Below, in pieces: positions 11,540-22,393 of a DNA stretch of 64,000 nucleotides. Position numbers and translations under genes: made by a program. This DNA comes from Linum tenue. Lineage: Eukaryota > Streptophyta > Magnoliopsida > Malpighiales > Linaceae. A model generated the notes under the pieces. That model saw only the letters and a list, made by a program, of their open reading frames with translations. It had not been told where the DNA came from and made no database searches. Within the stretch, counting starts at the first letter, position 1, and each line of letters opens with the position of its first letter. The stretch spans positions 55,748,963 to 55,812,962 of the forward strand of contig CAMGYJ010000008.1 in the NCBI GenBank assembly GCA_946122785.1, given 5' to 3'.

Positions 11540-12615
11540 ATCGCCATCGATGGGAAAATCGGTTAGGATGACGATGTCCTTAAGTGTGATGGTGCCCTCG
11601 CCTTCACGAAATTGAAGCATTGTGTCTCCTTTTGTCATCTCTCTACCAATGTTGTGATGAGTTGGCAGTCGATCTTTATTCCATTAAAGTGCCTAATCGG
11701 ATCCAATCTTGCCCTTTTAAGAAAGGGCAAGATGACGTCGTTCCATTCAAGCACATTCGTCGTACCCCTATATCGGACTATATGCTATGCATCCTAGAGA
11801 AGAATTTAACTTTCACTATAAGTTGATGATTTATACATATATAAATCTATTATAACAAACAATATTAATTAAATCAAGGTTGTTTCCGAGAAAAATACAT
11901 TATCTAATAAACATTAATTTTAAGCTAACTAAAATCATTTTCGAAATTTAAGTAAAATTATTTTTGTACACATACACATAAAATCAAATATATTATTTTG
12001 TACTTCATATTGATTGTTTTCAATAATTTAAAGCAATACAAGTACACTCGTAAGACTCTTAGGAAAGGTATACATCTTCTTAGAAACACAGCCTGTTTGA
12101 CAGAAAAATGGGGGATCCGAGGATCGCTTAGAACCCGATTTTCCCAGGTCATGGGAGGATCATGATGATCGTTTAAGATCTCATTTCCTTAGACATGCAT
12201 TCCTTTATAAAGAGTCTAAATAAGTGTTGTGTTGTATTGATTTAAATTATTGAAAGTAATCAATATGATTAATAATTAAGTAATTTATTATACAAACGAA
12301 TAAATTACGTTAACAAAATAAAAATTACAAGTGATGATAAATAATATGTACCTTGTGGTCGTTCCAAACATCTCTTGAACGATGATTGTATTGATCGTAT
12401 AAAATAGTCGGATCAATCGGTCCTTGATCAACATAATATCGTTGATTGTATATATCAACATCCGGCCCAACCTACGATAGCATAACAACAACATAAATCA
12501 ATTAGTATATAAATTAAATAAAACATTATAACAACAACAAAAATTGGGTAAAATGAGTACGTACCGCTTGATAATCATCATAGTAAATACCCTCTTCTTC
12601 TATAAAATCGGCCAT
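11540..12615 (-). pseudogene. plant mobile domain (MAIN-like) gene, broken
   Basis: Exon 1 (12615..12565) encodes MADFIEEEGIYYDDYQA. Exon 2 (12471..12352) encodes a 40-residue segment with GPIDPTILYDQYNHRS..VW, the usual opening of plant mobile domain/MAIN-like proteins. Both exons are in phase with GT..AG introns. A third block near 12150-12050 contains DPRIPHF and an IPFL tract. A fourth (about 11740-11540) contains IDCQLITTLVER, then TITLKDIVILTDFPIDGD, matching the conserved LITALVERWR...VTLQDVAVLTGLPIDG region. The Trp after LVER is a TGA stop, and a frameshift separates that part from the next. The rest of the domain is missing. The family includes host genes and transposon-borne forms; this copy is dead. 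Confidence 0.7.
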
Positions 12616-12829
12616 TATTCAGAATCCGGAAAGAGATTTGACGGTTTTTTAGTGAAAACCAAAGAAAAAGTTTTTTGAAGGCAGATCGGACTTAGCCGCA
12701 ACCAACAAAACAATTACTTACAAGGTTTTTGGGTGGGGAGGGGGATGGGTAGAGTGAGGAACTTAGAGAGAGAGAGTGGAGAATGGGGGTTTGGTGTGCA
12801 GAAAATGGGAGGAAGGGATGGGTTTATAT

Positions 12830-13080
12830 AGGGTACGAACCGCGTGCTGGAGGGGTGGTTTGATCTTTTTACTCCACGCAAAACCGTGCCTCCGGCACAC
12901 GGTTTACGTTTCCCAACGCGCAAACCGCGCTTCAGGGCAATGGTTTCCCGTGGACGACGCGGATCGTGCGGTTGCATGGACCGCCACGTGGAGGCGCGTT
13001 TTGTCAGCTGCCCAATGGCAACCGCCCCTTGCCCACGCATTTTGACTGAGAACCGCGCCTTCGAGGCCCGGTTTATGGGG
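12830..13080. repeat. GC-rich block of related imperfect hairpins
   Basis: An abrupt GC-rich island in AT-rich DNA, immediately upstream of the mobile-domain pseudogene. It holds repeated hairpin-forming units built on AACCGYGCC...GGC.CGGTT: about 12883-12906 (AAACCGTGCC/GGCACACGGTTT) and 13051-13075 (AACCGCGCCT/AGGCCCGGTT), with degenerate relatives between. Long open frames here follow from the GC content and match no family I recognise. Confidence 0.55.
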
Positions 13081-13149
13081 AAGGGTGGTATTTTTGGAAA
13101 TTCTTGGAAATGGGTGGTTGTTTTGTAATTTTTTAAAAAACAGTGGTAG

Positions 13150-13420
13150 TTTTGGGTTTTTTCCACATATCATACCACTGTGACTAATAATATCATGATA
13201 TAAGAATGGTAAGATGACGATATGACACTGATATATGATGTAATCCAATTATTTCGACGAATATAAGGCCTCGTACCAACATCATATCACTATCATACCA
13301 ATATCATATGAATGTATACCACTATCTCACCAACATCATACCAGTATGATATCATACCACTATTAGTGATAATATCGTGATATGACAATGGTGAGATTAT
13401 GTGAAAAAATTTTCTCCAAA
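13150..13420. repeat. AT-rich imperfect repeats and palindromes
   Basis: The string ATCATACCACT..AGTGATAATATC.TGATATGACAATGGT near 13345-13395 echoes 13165-13215 (ATCATACCACTGTGACTAATAATATCATGATAT, then AATGGT). Between them ATCATACCA/ATATCAT motifs recur on both strands, so much of the stretch can fold on itself. No gene is seen. Confidence 0.5.
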
Positions 13421-14323
13421 AAATCTAATTATCCTGTACCAATATTTTTGAAATCTAATATAAAACGAATGACCTAAGATCTATTTAGGTAAAAGATTTG
13501 AAAAATGCTTCATAGCAACCTAAGAATTGGCGCATGCTCACCCAAAATCCAGTCAGCTATCCAGAAAATATAGTCAACTCTACATAAACCTCGTATTCCC
13601 TTCTTGTCACTTTATGATATGTACCATTATATATTCCCTTGTCAAATTATAATTATTGGATTGAGTTTTTAGAACTACATTTTATACTGTAACATGCTCC
13701 TTTAATTAATAACATATTCCTAAGCAATAAGCATGTGCACGGGAACCAACTTAGTTTTGGTTTATTCAATGGGTAATTACTAATTATCACATTCGGATTT
13801 CGTTTTGCCCTCTGACCCACAACAAAAGTCGGGGCTCCTTAATAAAAATCAGCTCATCCCGCAAATTAAAAAAATGCAGAGCAAAAGGACCAATAGGTCC
13901 TTCCGTACTATACTCAGAAGGCTTGAAAAATAGAATTGGGTAGGTCTCAAAGGAGAATCTCTTTATATGTTTGGGAGTTTGGGAGGATAATAATTAATAA
14001 TGATAGAAAATGGACTTTATTTATACAAAAAAATGCATTGTACAACTGCACGCTAAAATTTTTGTTCCATGTAATTTAATGGGCTTAAGTGCCCCGGCCC
14101 ATCATGGTAAGCTCTAGCGGAAAGATGAAACGCAGAGTATCAATTAATTGGGGTTAATTTACATAACTGTCCCTCTGTGAAACCCTCTAAGAGCTGAAAA
14201 TTCAAATCCCTGTAAAACCAATCCATGTTTGGCTTTTATCTTTTGTATATTTTAATAAGAACTGGTTTCGCGATAACAAGGTTCTCGGAGAAGGTAAACA
14301 AGAAATAAGCCGCAGCTTGTGGC
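13421..14323. other. intergenic, no gene seen
   Basis: No supported exon or element. The last eight bases (14316-14323, CTTGTGGC) are the left target duplication of the following hAT MITE. Confidence 0.4.
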
Positions 14324-14509
14324 CAGCGGCGGATCCAGGACCGGGTAGAGCACTAGGCCACATTGGAAAAAAGGCAGAGAGGGCTAGGCCGTAACACGAC
14401 AAACACTAAAACGAACACCAAAAATAAAAAATTTACAGGTGATATACTAGCTTTGGATCAAGGGAGGGCTGGGCCGTGGACCGGGGCGGCCCCCCTAGAT
14501 CCGCCGCTG
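14324..14509. mobile_element. hAT MITE with perfect TIR and TSD
   Basis: A 186-bp element with ends CAGCGGCGGATCCAGGA and, inverted from the right, CAGCGGCGGATCTAGGG. It is flanked by a perfect 8-bp duplication CTTGTGGC (14316-14323 and 14510-14517). The CAG start and 8-bp TSD identify the hAT superfamily. The interior is non-coding. Confidence 0.85.
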
Positions 14510-14517
14510 CTTGTGGC

Positions 14518-15184
14518 TTAGCGATTGTGATCCGAAGAAGCGGCAAGAACAGGTATTGAGATTCAAATCCAAATTAATTGATAATGTGTTAACTCATTCA
14601 GAACTGGTCTTTGGTTCTAACCGGTTTATCTCCTTTTGTTTTATAACATGTGATGGCTCGTTTGAGATCTCATTCAGTTCAGAGTGAGATTCGTGATTGT
14701 AATCAAAATCATGATAGTTTTATTCCAGGTAGGCTTATCCTGCTCTCATCTCCGTTTTGCTTTCCTGGTTTAGTTGTCTATTCCAATCTAGGCCTCTTTG
14801 TTTTGCTTAGTTGCTTCATAACCTGGCGATCATTTCCACAATTTCACTCTAGGAATTTGACAAGTTCAAAAAAACGCTAGGCATAAGGCGGGCGTTGAGC
14901 CTTTGTCTAGCGCCTAGCTCACCTAGACGTAGACTAAGCGTGCCTAGGCGTTGGAAGAAAAATATCTATTCGCACTGCATGATGAATGAAATAATAATCT
15001 ACAACTTTTCCTCACTTCAGTTAAAATGATTAATAACTTACTCAACACTTAATGACAAGAAGATAGCTGACGAATTCATAGAATCATAGCTCAATAACCC
15101 ACAAAGTTCTTGAACTATTGAAAATATTGATATAGAAAATTGGTTTCATAGTTGACGTTAATTTTCTTCTTTAATATTGACTTC
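14518..15184. other. intergenic with a small CGCTAGGC palindromic element
   Basis: No gene is supported. At 14873-14953 a short unit begins CGCTAGGCAT and ends GTGCCTAGGCG, with internal CTAGCGCCTAG. This resembles the short TAGGCGCCTAGG repeats common in plant introns. I could not define a target duplication. Confidence 0.4.
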
Positions 15185-15582
15185 CTAGCTCCATCTAGCT
15201 ATGTTTAGAAGAGACTTATATGTCGCTATACTCCATTGACATGGAGCTAGCTCAATCTCAAATTGTCGGGCTGGATTGACAGAGGAATATGTGGCGACCA
15301 AGTGACGCGACATCAGATTGGCATTCAGATACAGGCGCAAGCTGAGACAGGTCGATGAATCCACAGATCCAAGATGCCAAAATCGAACACACGCATCATT
15401 TTGGCTCCATATAGCAGCAGCTTGGGTTCCATCTTCGGGTTTGGGCACAGATCCATTCAATACACCGAGCAACCCTCTTCCTTCAACGAATACCCGAAAT
15501 CGGAATTCCCAGAGAGCATAATTGGTAGAATTGAGGCGAACAGAAGGCCTCTCAGTATCAATTGTCGTTGGCTCTGATACCA
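15185..15582 (-). pseudogene. Copia-type gag fragment with primer-binding site
   Basis: On the minus strand the PBS TGGTATCAGAGCC (15582-15570, complementary to initiator tRNA-Met) is followed at once by a reading frame with LNSTNYALWEFRFRVFVEG..GVLNGSVPKP. That is the N-terminal gag signature of Copia polyproteins. The similarity runs through about 110 residues (LGSVDSS..LSLRLYLNA) and then stops. No protease, integrase or RT follows, so the element is 3'-truncated. It belongs to the LTR immediately to its right. Confidence 0.7.
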
Positions 15583-15875
15583 TGTTAGCTAAACAAAACT
15601 AAAACTAAAAACAGACACAGATTTACGTGGTATCTTGTCCTTGGCGATAGCTGATTTGAGGTAAGAAGAAGAAAGAATCCAGAGAAAAGAAGGACGAAGA
15701 CAGAGTCAGGGAAGAGAGAGATAGACAGAGAGGAAAGGAGAGAGAGAAGGTAAAGTTGTTATTGATTGTAAAAGAAGTTACAATGGTCTTCGCGGTTCTT
15801 CCTATATACAGACTGGACATTTTCCTATTTCATCACTCAACTTCTATCACTATACTATTTAGTCCGTCGTTTACA
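15583..15875 (-). mobile_element. LTR flanked by a PBS on one side and a PPT on the other
   Basis: A 293-bp sequence starting TGTAAACGAC and ending TAGCTAACA on the minus strand (TG..CA). It contains a TATA-like TGTATATAGG and a CT-rich leader. Its 3' side meets the PBS of the Copia gag fragment. Its 5' side meets a polypurine tract (GGAGTGGGGAGT, 15887-15876) at the end of the chromovirus coding region. It therefore acts as 5' LTR to one element and sits where the 3' LTR of another should be. Confidence 0.65.
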
Positions 15876-15905
15876 ACTCCCCACTCCTTTAGCAAAAGCT
15901 TGTTC

Positions 15906-17351
15906 TCAAGCTTGAAAGTCTGGAAATCGCTTCTGGAATTCGGGCAAAAACTCCCAAGTGGCGTCCTCCTCACCCTGATGGGACCACGGGACCATAACCT
16001 GAGTTGCTGGCTTGTTATCCTTCGCTACCATCTTCCTGGCCAGAATCGTTGTTGGGGCCAGCTTAAGAACTCCTTGATCATCTACTTCAAGTAGGAGAGG
16101 CTGCACTATAACAGGGGAGCTAACTCGGGCTTTCTTGAGCAAGGAGACATGAAACACAGGGTGTATAGCAGAATCGGATGGCAACTGTAATCTATAAGCA
16201 ACTGCCCCAATCTTCTTCACAATGGGAAATGGACCAAAGAATGGAGGTGCTAACTTTTGATTTGCTCTACTAGCAACCGAGGACTGTCGATAGGGTCTCC
16301 GTATATCAATCAATCGGTGTTGTTGTTACAGCCTGCCTGCCATTGCTGCTAGCGAGGTGGACAAAGGATTCTGAATGGCAAACTCAGCTGGAGGGTAGCC
16401 ATAGAGAGCCTCAAAAGGATATGTCTGCAAGATGATGTGGAAATTGTATTGTACCACCATTCAGCGAGAGTCAACCAAGAAGCCCATTGTTGTGGACACA
16501 AGTGAACCATCCCTCAAAGATATTCTTCCATGCACCTGTTGAGCCTTTTTGTTTGACCATCCATTTGTGGATGATAGGCAGTAGAGTAGTGCAGTTTCAC
16601 CCCTTGTAATTCAAAAGGTTTCGACCAGAATGAACTGGTGAAAATAGCATCCCTGTATGAAACAATCATCACAGGCATTCCATGTAATCTGAACACACCA
16701 TCAAAGAAAGTTTGGGCCACTATAATTATTGTATATGGTTTTTGTCAACCCAAAGAAGTGACCATATTTCGAGAAACGATCCACCACCACTAGTACAGCT
16801 TCCTTCCCATTAGAACTGGGCAACCCTTCAATAAAATCCATAGAAATGTGTTGCAGCAAACCTGGATAAGGGATATTCTCCACTTTACACTTCTGACACA
16901 CTTCACACAGCAGGACATAATTCTTCAAATCAGACTTAATACCAGGCCACTAGAAGTACTTCTTAATCCGTTGATAACTCGCCTGCAGGCCAGAATGACA
17001 TCCCACTGGAGAGTCATTAAACAATTGTAACGACTGTTGTCTCATAAGGCATGTCGATCCCACATATATAGCAAACTTGTGATAAAGCAACCCCTGATGA
17101 ATCCAAAACAGCTTAGGACCAACAACTGGGATTGCAACTTCTACCATTAACCGTTGCACCTCTTGATCATCTGTGTATGTGGACTCCAACTCAGAAAGCC
17201 ATGATGGAAGTACAGCTGTAATGGGACAACACCCTCCTAGAGTAGCAATAGATGCAACAAAATCTGGGTGTCTCGACAAGGCATCAACAACATGATTAAA
17301 CTTGCCCTGACGATATTGGATTTCAAAATCCAAACCCAGAAGTTTAACCAA
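15906..17351 (-). pseudogene. chromovirus integrase plus chromodomain
   Basis: Integrase pieces appear in order: a zinc-binding tail (CEVCQKCK, about 16900), the catalytic core (SMDFIEGLPSSNGKEAVLVVVDRFSKYGHF, about 16850-16750), and YHPQMDGQTKRLNRCMEEYL near 16575-16515 with the third acidic region altered (QTKRLNR where QTERVN is usual). The final segment, 16313-15906, has the GPFPIVKKIGAVAYRLQLP core-flanking region. It ends in a chromodomain (ILARKM..VMVPWSHQGEEDATWE), which in the family directs integration to modified histones. Stops and frameshifts separate the blocks, so no active enzyme is encoded. Confidence 0.8.
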
Positions 17352-17381
17352 ACCTTTCTTCTGAATTTGAATGTGAATCTT

Positions 17382-18903
17382 CTATCCCAATAGATGTTTG
17401 AGACTTTCATGGTCTGTAACAATCTTGAATGATCTACCCTCCAAATAATGATGCCACTTAGTGACTGCTAAAATGACAGATAAGTATTCTTTCTCATACG
17501 TTGAAAGCCCTTGTTTCCTTGGCCCCAAAGCCTGATTGTGATAAGCTAGTGGCTTGCCTTCCTGTGATAGCACAGCCCCTATGCCCACTTCACTTGCATC
17601 AGTCTCTAGTATAAAGGGTTTGGTAAAATCTGGAAGGGCCAACACTGGAGCAGTGACCATAGCAGCCTTCAGAGCTGTGAATGGCTCGTGTGCAGCGTCA
17701 GACCACTTAAAACAATTCTTCCTGAGTAAATCAGTTAGTGCCTTTCCAATAACCCCATAGTTTTTGACAAATTTCTTGTAGTATCCGGTCAAACCAAGGA
17801 AACCACGCAGCTCCTTAACAGTTCTAGGTACATGCCAGTTCACCATAGCTTCTATCTTGTTAGGATCAGTAGTCACCCCCTTCTGATTGATGATGTACCC
17901 TAGATAATCAATTTGAGTCTGTCCAAAAGCACACTTGGAGGGTTTGGCATACAAAGAATTGGCCCTCAGAATGGATAAAGAAGCTTCCAGATGTTCCTTG
18001 TTACTGTCCTGATCTGGGCTGTATATTAATATATCATCGAAAAACACTAGTATAAACTTCCTGAGACGAGGGCTGAAAATGTTGTTCATGAGAGCCTGAA
18101 ACGTGGCAGGAGCATTAGTAACCCTAATAGCATAACACTAAACTCATAGAGGCCTTGGTGTGTTCTGAATGTTGTTTTGTGTTGATCCAACGGCTCATCC
18201 GGATATGGTAGCCAGAAAGCAAATCGAGCTTCATGAAGAACTTCGACCCCCTTAGTTCATCCAACAGATCATCAATCACGGGAATGGGAAATTTATCCTT
18301 TATGGTCAAGTCATTCAACTTCCTGTATTCCACACAAAATCTCCAGGAGCCATCTTTCTTAAGCACCAACAGAACTGGAGAAGCATAAGGACTTCGACTA
18401 GGCTGAATGTAATGAGACTCCAACATTTCCTTTACTAATCTATCCATTTCATTCTTCTGTGGGATTGAATATCTATAAGGTCTGAGATATACTAGTTGAG
18501 AATTTGGCTGCAGTGGTATGGTGTGATCACAGTCTCTTGCTGGAGGTAGACCTTGTGGTTTCCCAAACACATCACTGAAAACCTGTAGTACTGACGCTAA
18601 GAAGTCAGGTGGTTGGCTCTTCAGGCCACTAATTTCATTTAAGCTAGCAAGCTGATCCACAGCCTGGAAACTACAAAGTTGTCCCACAAAAGCAACTTCA
18701 GATTTGTCCCACAACCTCTGCAAACTTTTACCTGATATCAACTTACACTGAGCCATGTCTTGAATCCAATATAGCACCACTTTCTTACCCTGCCAGTCAA
18801 AAAATAGCTGCAACCCAATGAAATTGAACTTGACAGGACTAATAGTCTTCAGCCAGTCTAATCCTAGCACAACATCATTTGAATCCAAACTCAGAATCCT
18901 CAT
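17382..18903 (-). pseudogene. chromovirus reverse transcriptase and RNase H
   Basis: The first frame (18903-18124) carries the RT N-terminal half, with [20 protein letters not shown] and [21 protein letters not shown] break of about 35 bases with a frame change follows, which damages the fingers/palm junction. The second frame (18089-17382) holds the catalytic FFDD box (LVFFDDILIYS), CAFGQTQIDYLGYII, the connection domain, and RNase H-like FILETDASEVGIGAVLSQ and VTDHESLKHLL. Apart from the central break the motifs are well preserved, suggesting modest age. Confidence 0.85.
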
Positions 18904-19214
18904 GTCATAATGAAACGTGTGCCCTTGCTTTTCCCAACAAAATCCCTTACAACCAAGTGGCTGAGTAGAACTGTTCCATCTGCCAACTTCACTCTTAAAG
19001 GGTTACTGGCTGGAACCAACTGACATTGTAATTCCTTTGCTTTCTTGTCACTAAGAAAAGTGTGAGTACTGCCTGTGTCCACCAATATGTAAATCTTGTC
19101 ACTCTTAACCTTGCCTTGAACTATTAATGAGTTAGCCATTCCCCCACTACTCAGTGCCTGCATAGAAACATCCTCTAACTTAATTTGTTCAACCTCCAAA
19201 CTGGGATCCCCCAT
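18900..19214 (-). pseudogene. chromovirus aspartic protease
   Basis: A frame of about 104 codons contains ILVDTGSTHTFLS, the DTG active site of retroviral-type aspartic proteases, followed by KELQCQL and VKLADG as in Gypsy elements. It lies between the gag zinc knuckle and RT. A one-frame slip joins it to the RT frame, with an overlap of a few bases near 18900. Confidence 0.8.
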
Positions 19215-19268
19215 ATCTTCCTCGTCTGGGTTATGCCATGAATCATCATTGTCGTCATCACTCTCAGC

Positions 19269-20443
19269 CTACAAAACATTGAGCTGCTTCTTCGCATCAC
19301 ACACATGTCCAAAGAAATATCTGTCACCACACTTATAACACACTCCTCTCGTGCCATTGCCCTTCTGATTCATCATCGGGGATTTTGTTTCACCAGAAGG
19401 CTTGGTAGCAGAATTGTCCCAACGACGAGGATGTGTAGCATTGGTGCTGTTGGTAGCCACCATAGGACGGCTAGGAACTCCTTGGCTACTACGCCACTTC
19501 TTTTGGCGAGCTAGATTCGATGCCTCTTCCAACTGAGCAAACTAGAAAGCATCTGCAAGAGTCTGAGGTTTCCACATCTGCAAAACAGGGCGCAATTCCT
19601 CTTCCAACCCACTAATAAAGCTACTTATGAAATAGATTTCATCCAAAGTAGGGTTGAACCGAACCATTAATGAATGAAGTTCCTCAAATTTCTCCTGGTA
19701 TTCAGCTAAGGAACCCCGTTGTCTGAGCTCATTGAACTCAGCCACCACACCCTTGTACGTGCGATTCCCAAATCTCTGGCATAAAGCGGCCACAAAATCT
19801 TCCCACACCAATTCACGTTTACCAATTTTCCATCATTCGATCCAGAGATCCGCACGACGTTGAAAATAGATCACTGTCAGATTCGCCTTTTGATCATTAG
19901 GAATACCATCGAACAATTTCTCTCATTTCGGCGTCCACTCACGAGGATCGTCGCCATTAAAAGACGAAAAATCGAGTCGGGGAAGCTGATTAAACTGATG
20001 ATGATTACCTGGGCATGGAACTGGAATTTGTTCTCGCTCTGCTACTGGATTGATTGGAGCTTGAACCCTAGGTGCCTGTACCAAGACAGGGTCAACACCC
20101 TTGAACCCAACCCCGCTAGCCGTGGATTCACCACCACCTGAAGCATGTTACGGAACTCTTGTATGAATTGACCAAAATGATCGTCGATGCGAGCCTCCAT
20201 TTCTGTGAAGCGTGTTGCCGAACTGGCCTCCATGGTGTACAAACGAGTCGTCAAAGTAATAAATTGTTGTTAATGACCGTTAGAACAAGTCATAATCTCC
20301 TGAAATTGAGTAGCTTGAGAATCCACCATACTCCGAACGTCGGCGATTTTGTCGTCGAGAACCCCCTGCGCATGATTTTTGGACGCCATTAAACTGGTGA
20401 GACGCTTGTCAATGGTGCTGCGTGTGTTCGTCATTGAATTCAT
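19269..20443 (-). pseudogene. chromovirus gag with zinc knuckle
   Basis: The likely start is the ATG at 20443, 14 bases inside the PBS. The N-terminal part runs to about 20260 before a stop. The conserved retrotransposon gag domain is at 19811-19542 (FGNRTYKGVVAEFNELRQRG, then EYQEKFEELHSLM). After another stop, 19532-19269 contains the zinc knuckle GVCYKCGDRYFFGHVC. Gag forms the particle that packages the RNA. At least two stops break it. Confidence 0.8.
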
Positions 20444-20500
20444 GGAGCCAAGACGTGCTCTGATACCACCTTGTCACCCCTTGAGTATGGTGGATTGATG

Positions 20501-21030
20501 TTAGCCAATATACAAAACAATTTCATATATTAATTTTTGTTTTATCTATAGAAGGATTGTTGTCGATGCTTCATTTGAATTTCTGGAAGTTAATCAATAC
20601 TACAGTTCTACATTTCTCGCATGTGAAAGTTGTTTCAAGTTTAAACATTTTCTTCTTTTATGTCTCGGGATGGTGGATTGTTCGCTTGTGGGAAGGTGAC
20701 ATCAGAACTCGTAATGGCTGATGGACTCATTTATATCTATATACTCTTGTCAATCTTAAGGGGAAGGTGACATAAGAACTCGGAAGGTGTGTTCTCCTCC
20801 AAATGTGATTCAGGTTCTCCTGTAGTAATGGTCTGGTCATTATTTATTTGTGGAACTGTAGTTTGTATGACAAAAAACATAGAGTTGGGTCATATTGTCT
20901 TTAATATTCATTGAAGTTGAATCATAATTTGGAACTGACGTCACCTATAAGAACATTACTAACAAAACAAGAAGCTACTGAATCGGTTAATCCACAAATG
21001 AATAATGACCATGTAGATCTACTCATGTAA
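20501..21030 (+). repeat. diverged copy of 49981-50515
   Basis: The sequence from TTAGCCAATATAC through ACTCATGTAA matches 49981-50515 almost base for base with scattered changes and small indels. The copy at 50 kb keeps a longer open frame (DGESGIVDLWEGGARTRHGS) than this one, which is interrupted. The homology begins exactly where the chromovirus LTR stub ends. It stops where an unrelated CACTA-like insertion begins. Confidence 0.8.
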
Positions 21031-21344
21031 AAGTCAATAATAGAAACAAAAATATTTACCTCTAAAAATTATTTTAGAGATAGATATTTGTGTCTTTAAA
21101 ACGAGATACAAAGGCAGAATTATAACCACCAAAAAGAGATAATAGAGACCAAAATAATTAGAGCAGTATCTCTAGTCTCTACTTAGCTACAGATGACATC
21201 TGCATCAATATATGTCTCTATAGGACTATAGCAACAGCTCTACTTGAGACAAATGTATAATTTGTATATAAAGTTATATAGAAACAAATAAGTATCTTAT
21301 AGAGACAAATTTCCTCTATCTCTATAATTCATTTTTCTTGTAGT
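21031..21344. mobile_element. CACTA-like terminus and body, left end not found
   Basis: The right end reads TTTTTCTTGTAGTG, the inverse of the CACTA terminus CACTACAAGAAAAA. The body has repeated GAGACAAAT and TCTCTATAG blocks, as in the MITE at 11032-11254. No matching CACTA left end is visible where homology to the 50-kb copy stops, so the element is probably truncated. Confidence 0.45.
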
Positions 21345-21869
21345 GTCAATATAAAAAAATTCATTTTGAAATCCAACAAGCAAACATACAATTTGTAAAA
21401 TCCAACATATATTAAAAATAGAAAAATCCAACATAATCCTTCAATCCCAAATTCACCAAAATCCTTTATTTTTTTAAAATCCCACAAACAAACTAACGCA
21501 AAAACATATTTTTGAGCTTATATTATTGATCAGTAGGTTGTGTAATGCTCATTAGATATTTGAGATACAAATTATAAACTAATTATACTAAAAAAAAATT
21601 ATCAGTGACTAGAGGTTTTTGTTAGTAAAGACCATATTACTCTGCAAATGGGCTTTTGAAACGTCATGAAGTCATCGAGCTCCATTCCAAATACGAGCGT
21701 CACAAAAATAATCTTTGTAACGAGCCGCCTTAAAAGCTATTTTGTGACGGCTACAAGTTATCTCTAATGCGTCTTGAATTTGACAAAGTTGAAAGACTTT
21801 TTTCCGTCGTCAAAGAATCGTCGCAATAATTATAAATCTCTTCTGTGCTTGCATGTGTTGCTGCTGAGT
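21345..21869. other. intergenic, no gene seen
   Basis: AT-rich, with repeated AAATCCAACA motifs near 21365-21440 and TTTGTGACGGCT/CCGTCGTCAAAG motifs near 21730-21830 that resemble debris of a transposon end. Nothing coding is supported. Confidence 0.35.
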
Positions 21870-22387
21870 TAGCCTCCAAAGCATGAAGTCTCCCTTTCGA
21901 TTCAGCGACAATCCCCTCCTACCTGCAAATGTCATCGTGGATGGTTGTTTGGACTACAACCTAGAGGTTTTCAAGGCTAGCTTCAATGGAGTCGATTCTC
22001 TCCTTGTCAACGGTGGTGGGTTTGGGAGTCATTGACTCTGATACTAAATGTTGGAAGTGTTGGATTATGGGTGTGATACGGTTTTCTTTTGAAGCGAAAG
22101 TAGCTAGCTTGGCTTGTGAACTTCTTCAATTTTCTCTACAAATACTCGGTTGTTCTTTGTTGCTACATAGTCTCTTTATGTATACTAGTCTCAACGATCA
22201 TTGTTGAGAAAACCACGTAAATCTCGTGTCTCGTGCCCGTGTTCCTGTCTGACAAATAAATTTTATAACTCTATATCTCAACTAGACTCAATTATTCCTT
22301 TTATTATATTTTCATTCATTTATGAAGTGTTTTCTCTATTTCTTCATGTAAAAGAGATAAATATCGACATTCTTTTTTCAAATAACA
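21870..22387 (-). mobile_element. LTR with PBS and start of gag, truncated
   Basis: The LTR candidate spans 22387-22049 on the minus strand (TG..CA). A degenerate PBS (TTTAGTATCAGAG) follows, then a gag-like start: MTPKPTTVDKERIDSIEASL and further coiled-coil-like sequence to about 21875, with stops. The rest of the element is missing. This is a different family from the LTR at 15583. Confidence 0.5.
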
Positions 22388-22393
22388 TATAAG

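Larger units (their letters stand above)
15876..20500 (-). mobile_element. Ty3/Gypsy chromovirus, degenerate
   Basis: Minus-strand order from right to left is PBS (20468-20457, TGGTATCAGAGC), gag, protease, reverse transcriptase, RNase H, integrase, chromodomain, polypurine tract. That is a complete Gypsy gag-pol order of about 4.6 kb. Several stops and frameshifts break it. The expected 5' LTR is reduced to about 29 bases (20500-20472, ending GGGTGACA on the minus strand), because copied unique sequence starts at 20501. The LTR at the left end does not match that stub, so the ends come from different elements. Confidence 0.85.

Noticed and set aside
12714..13166. 150-codon minus-strand open frame and overlapping plus-strand frames
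   Set aside because: They lie in the GC-rich hairpin block, overlap each other in several frames and show no domain; composition explains them.
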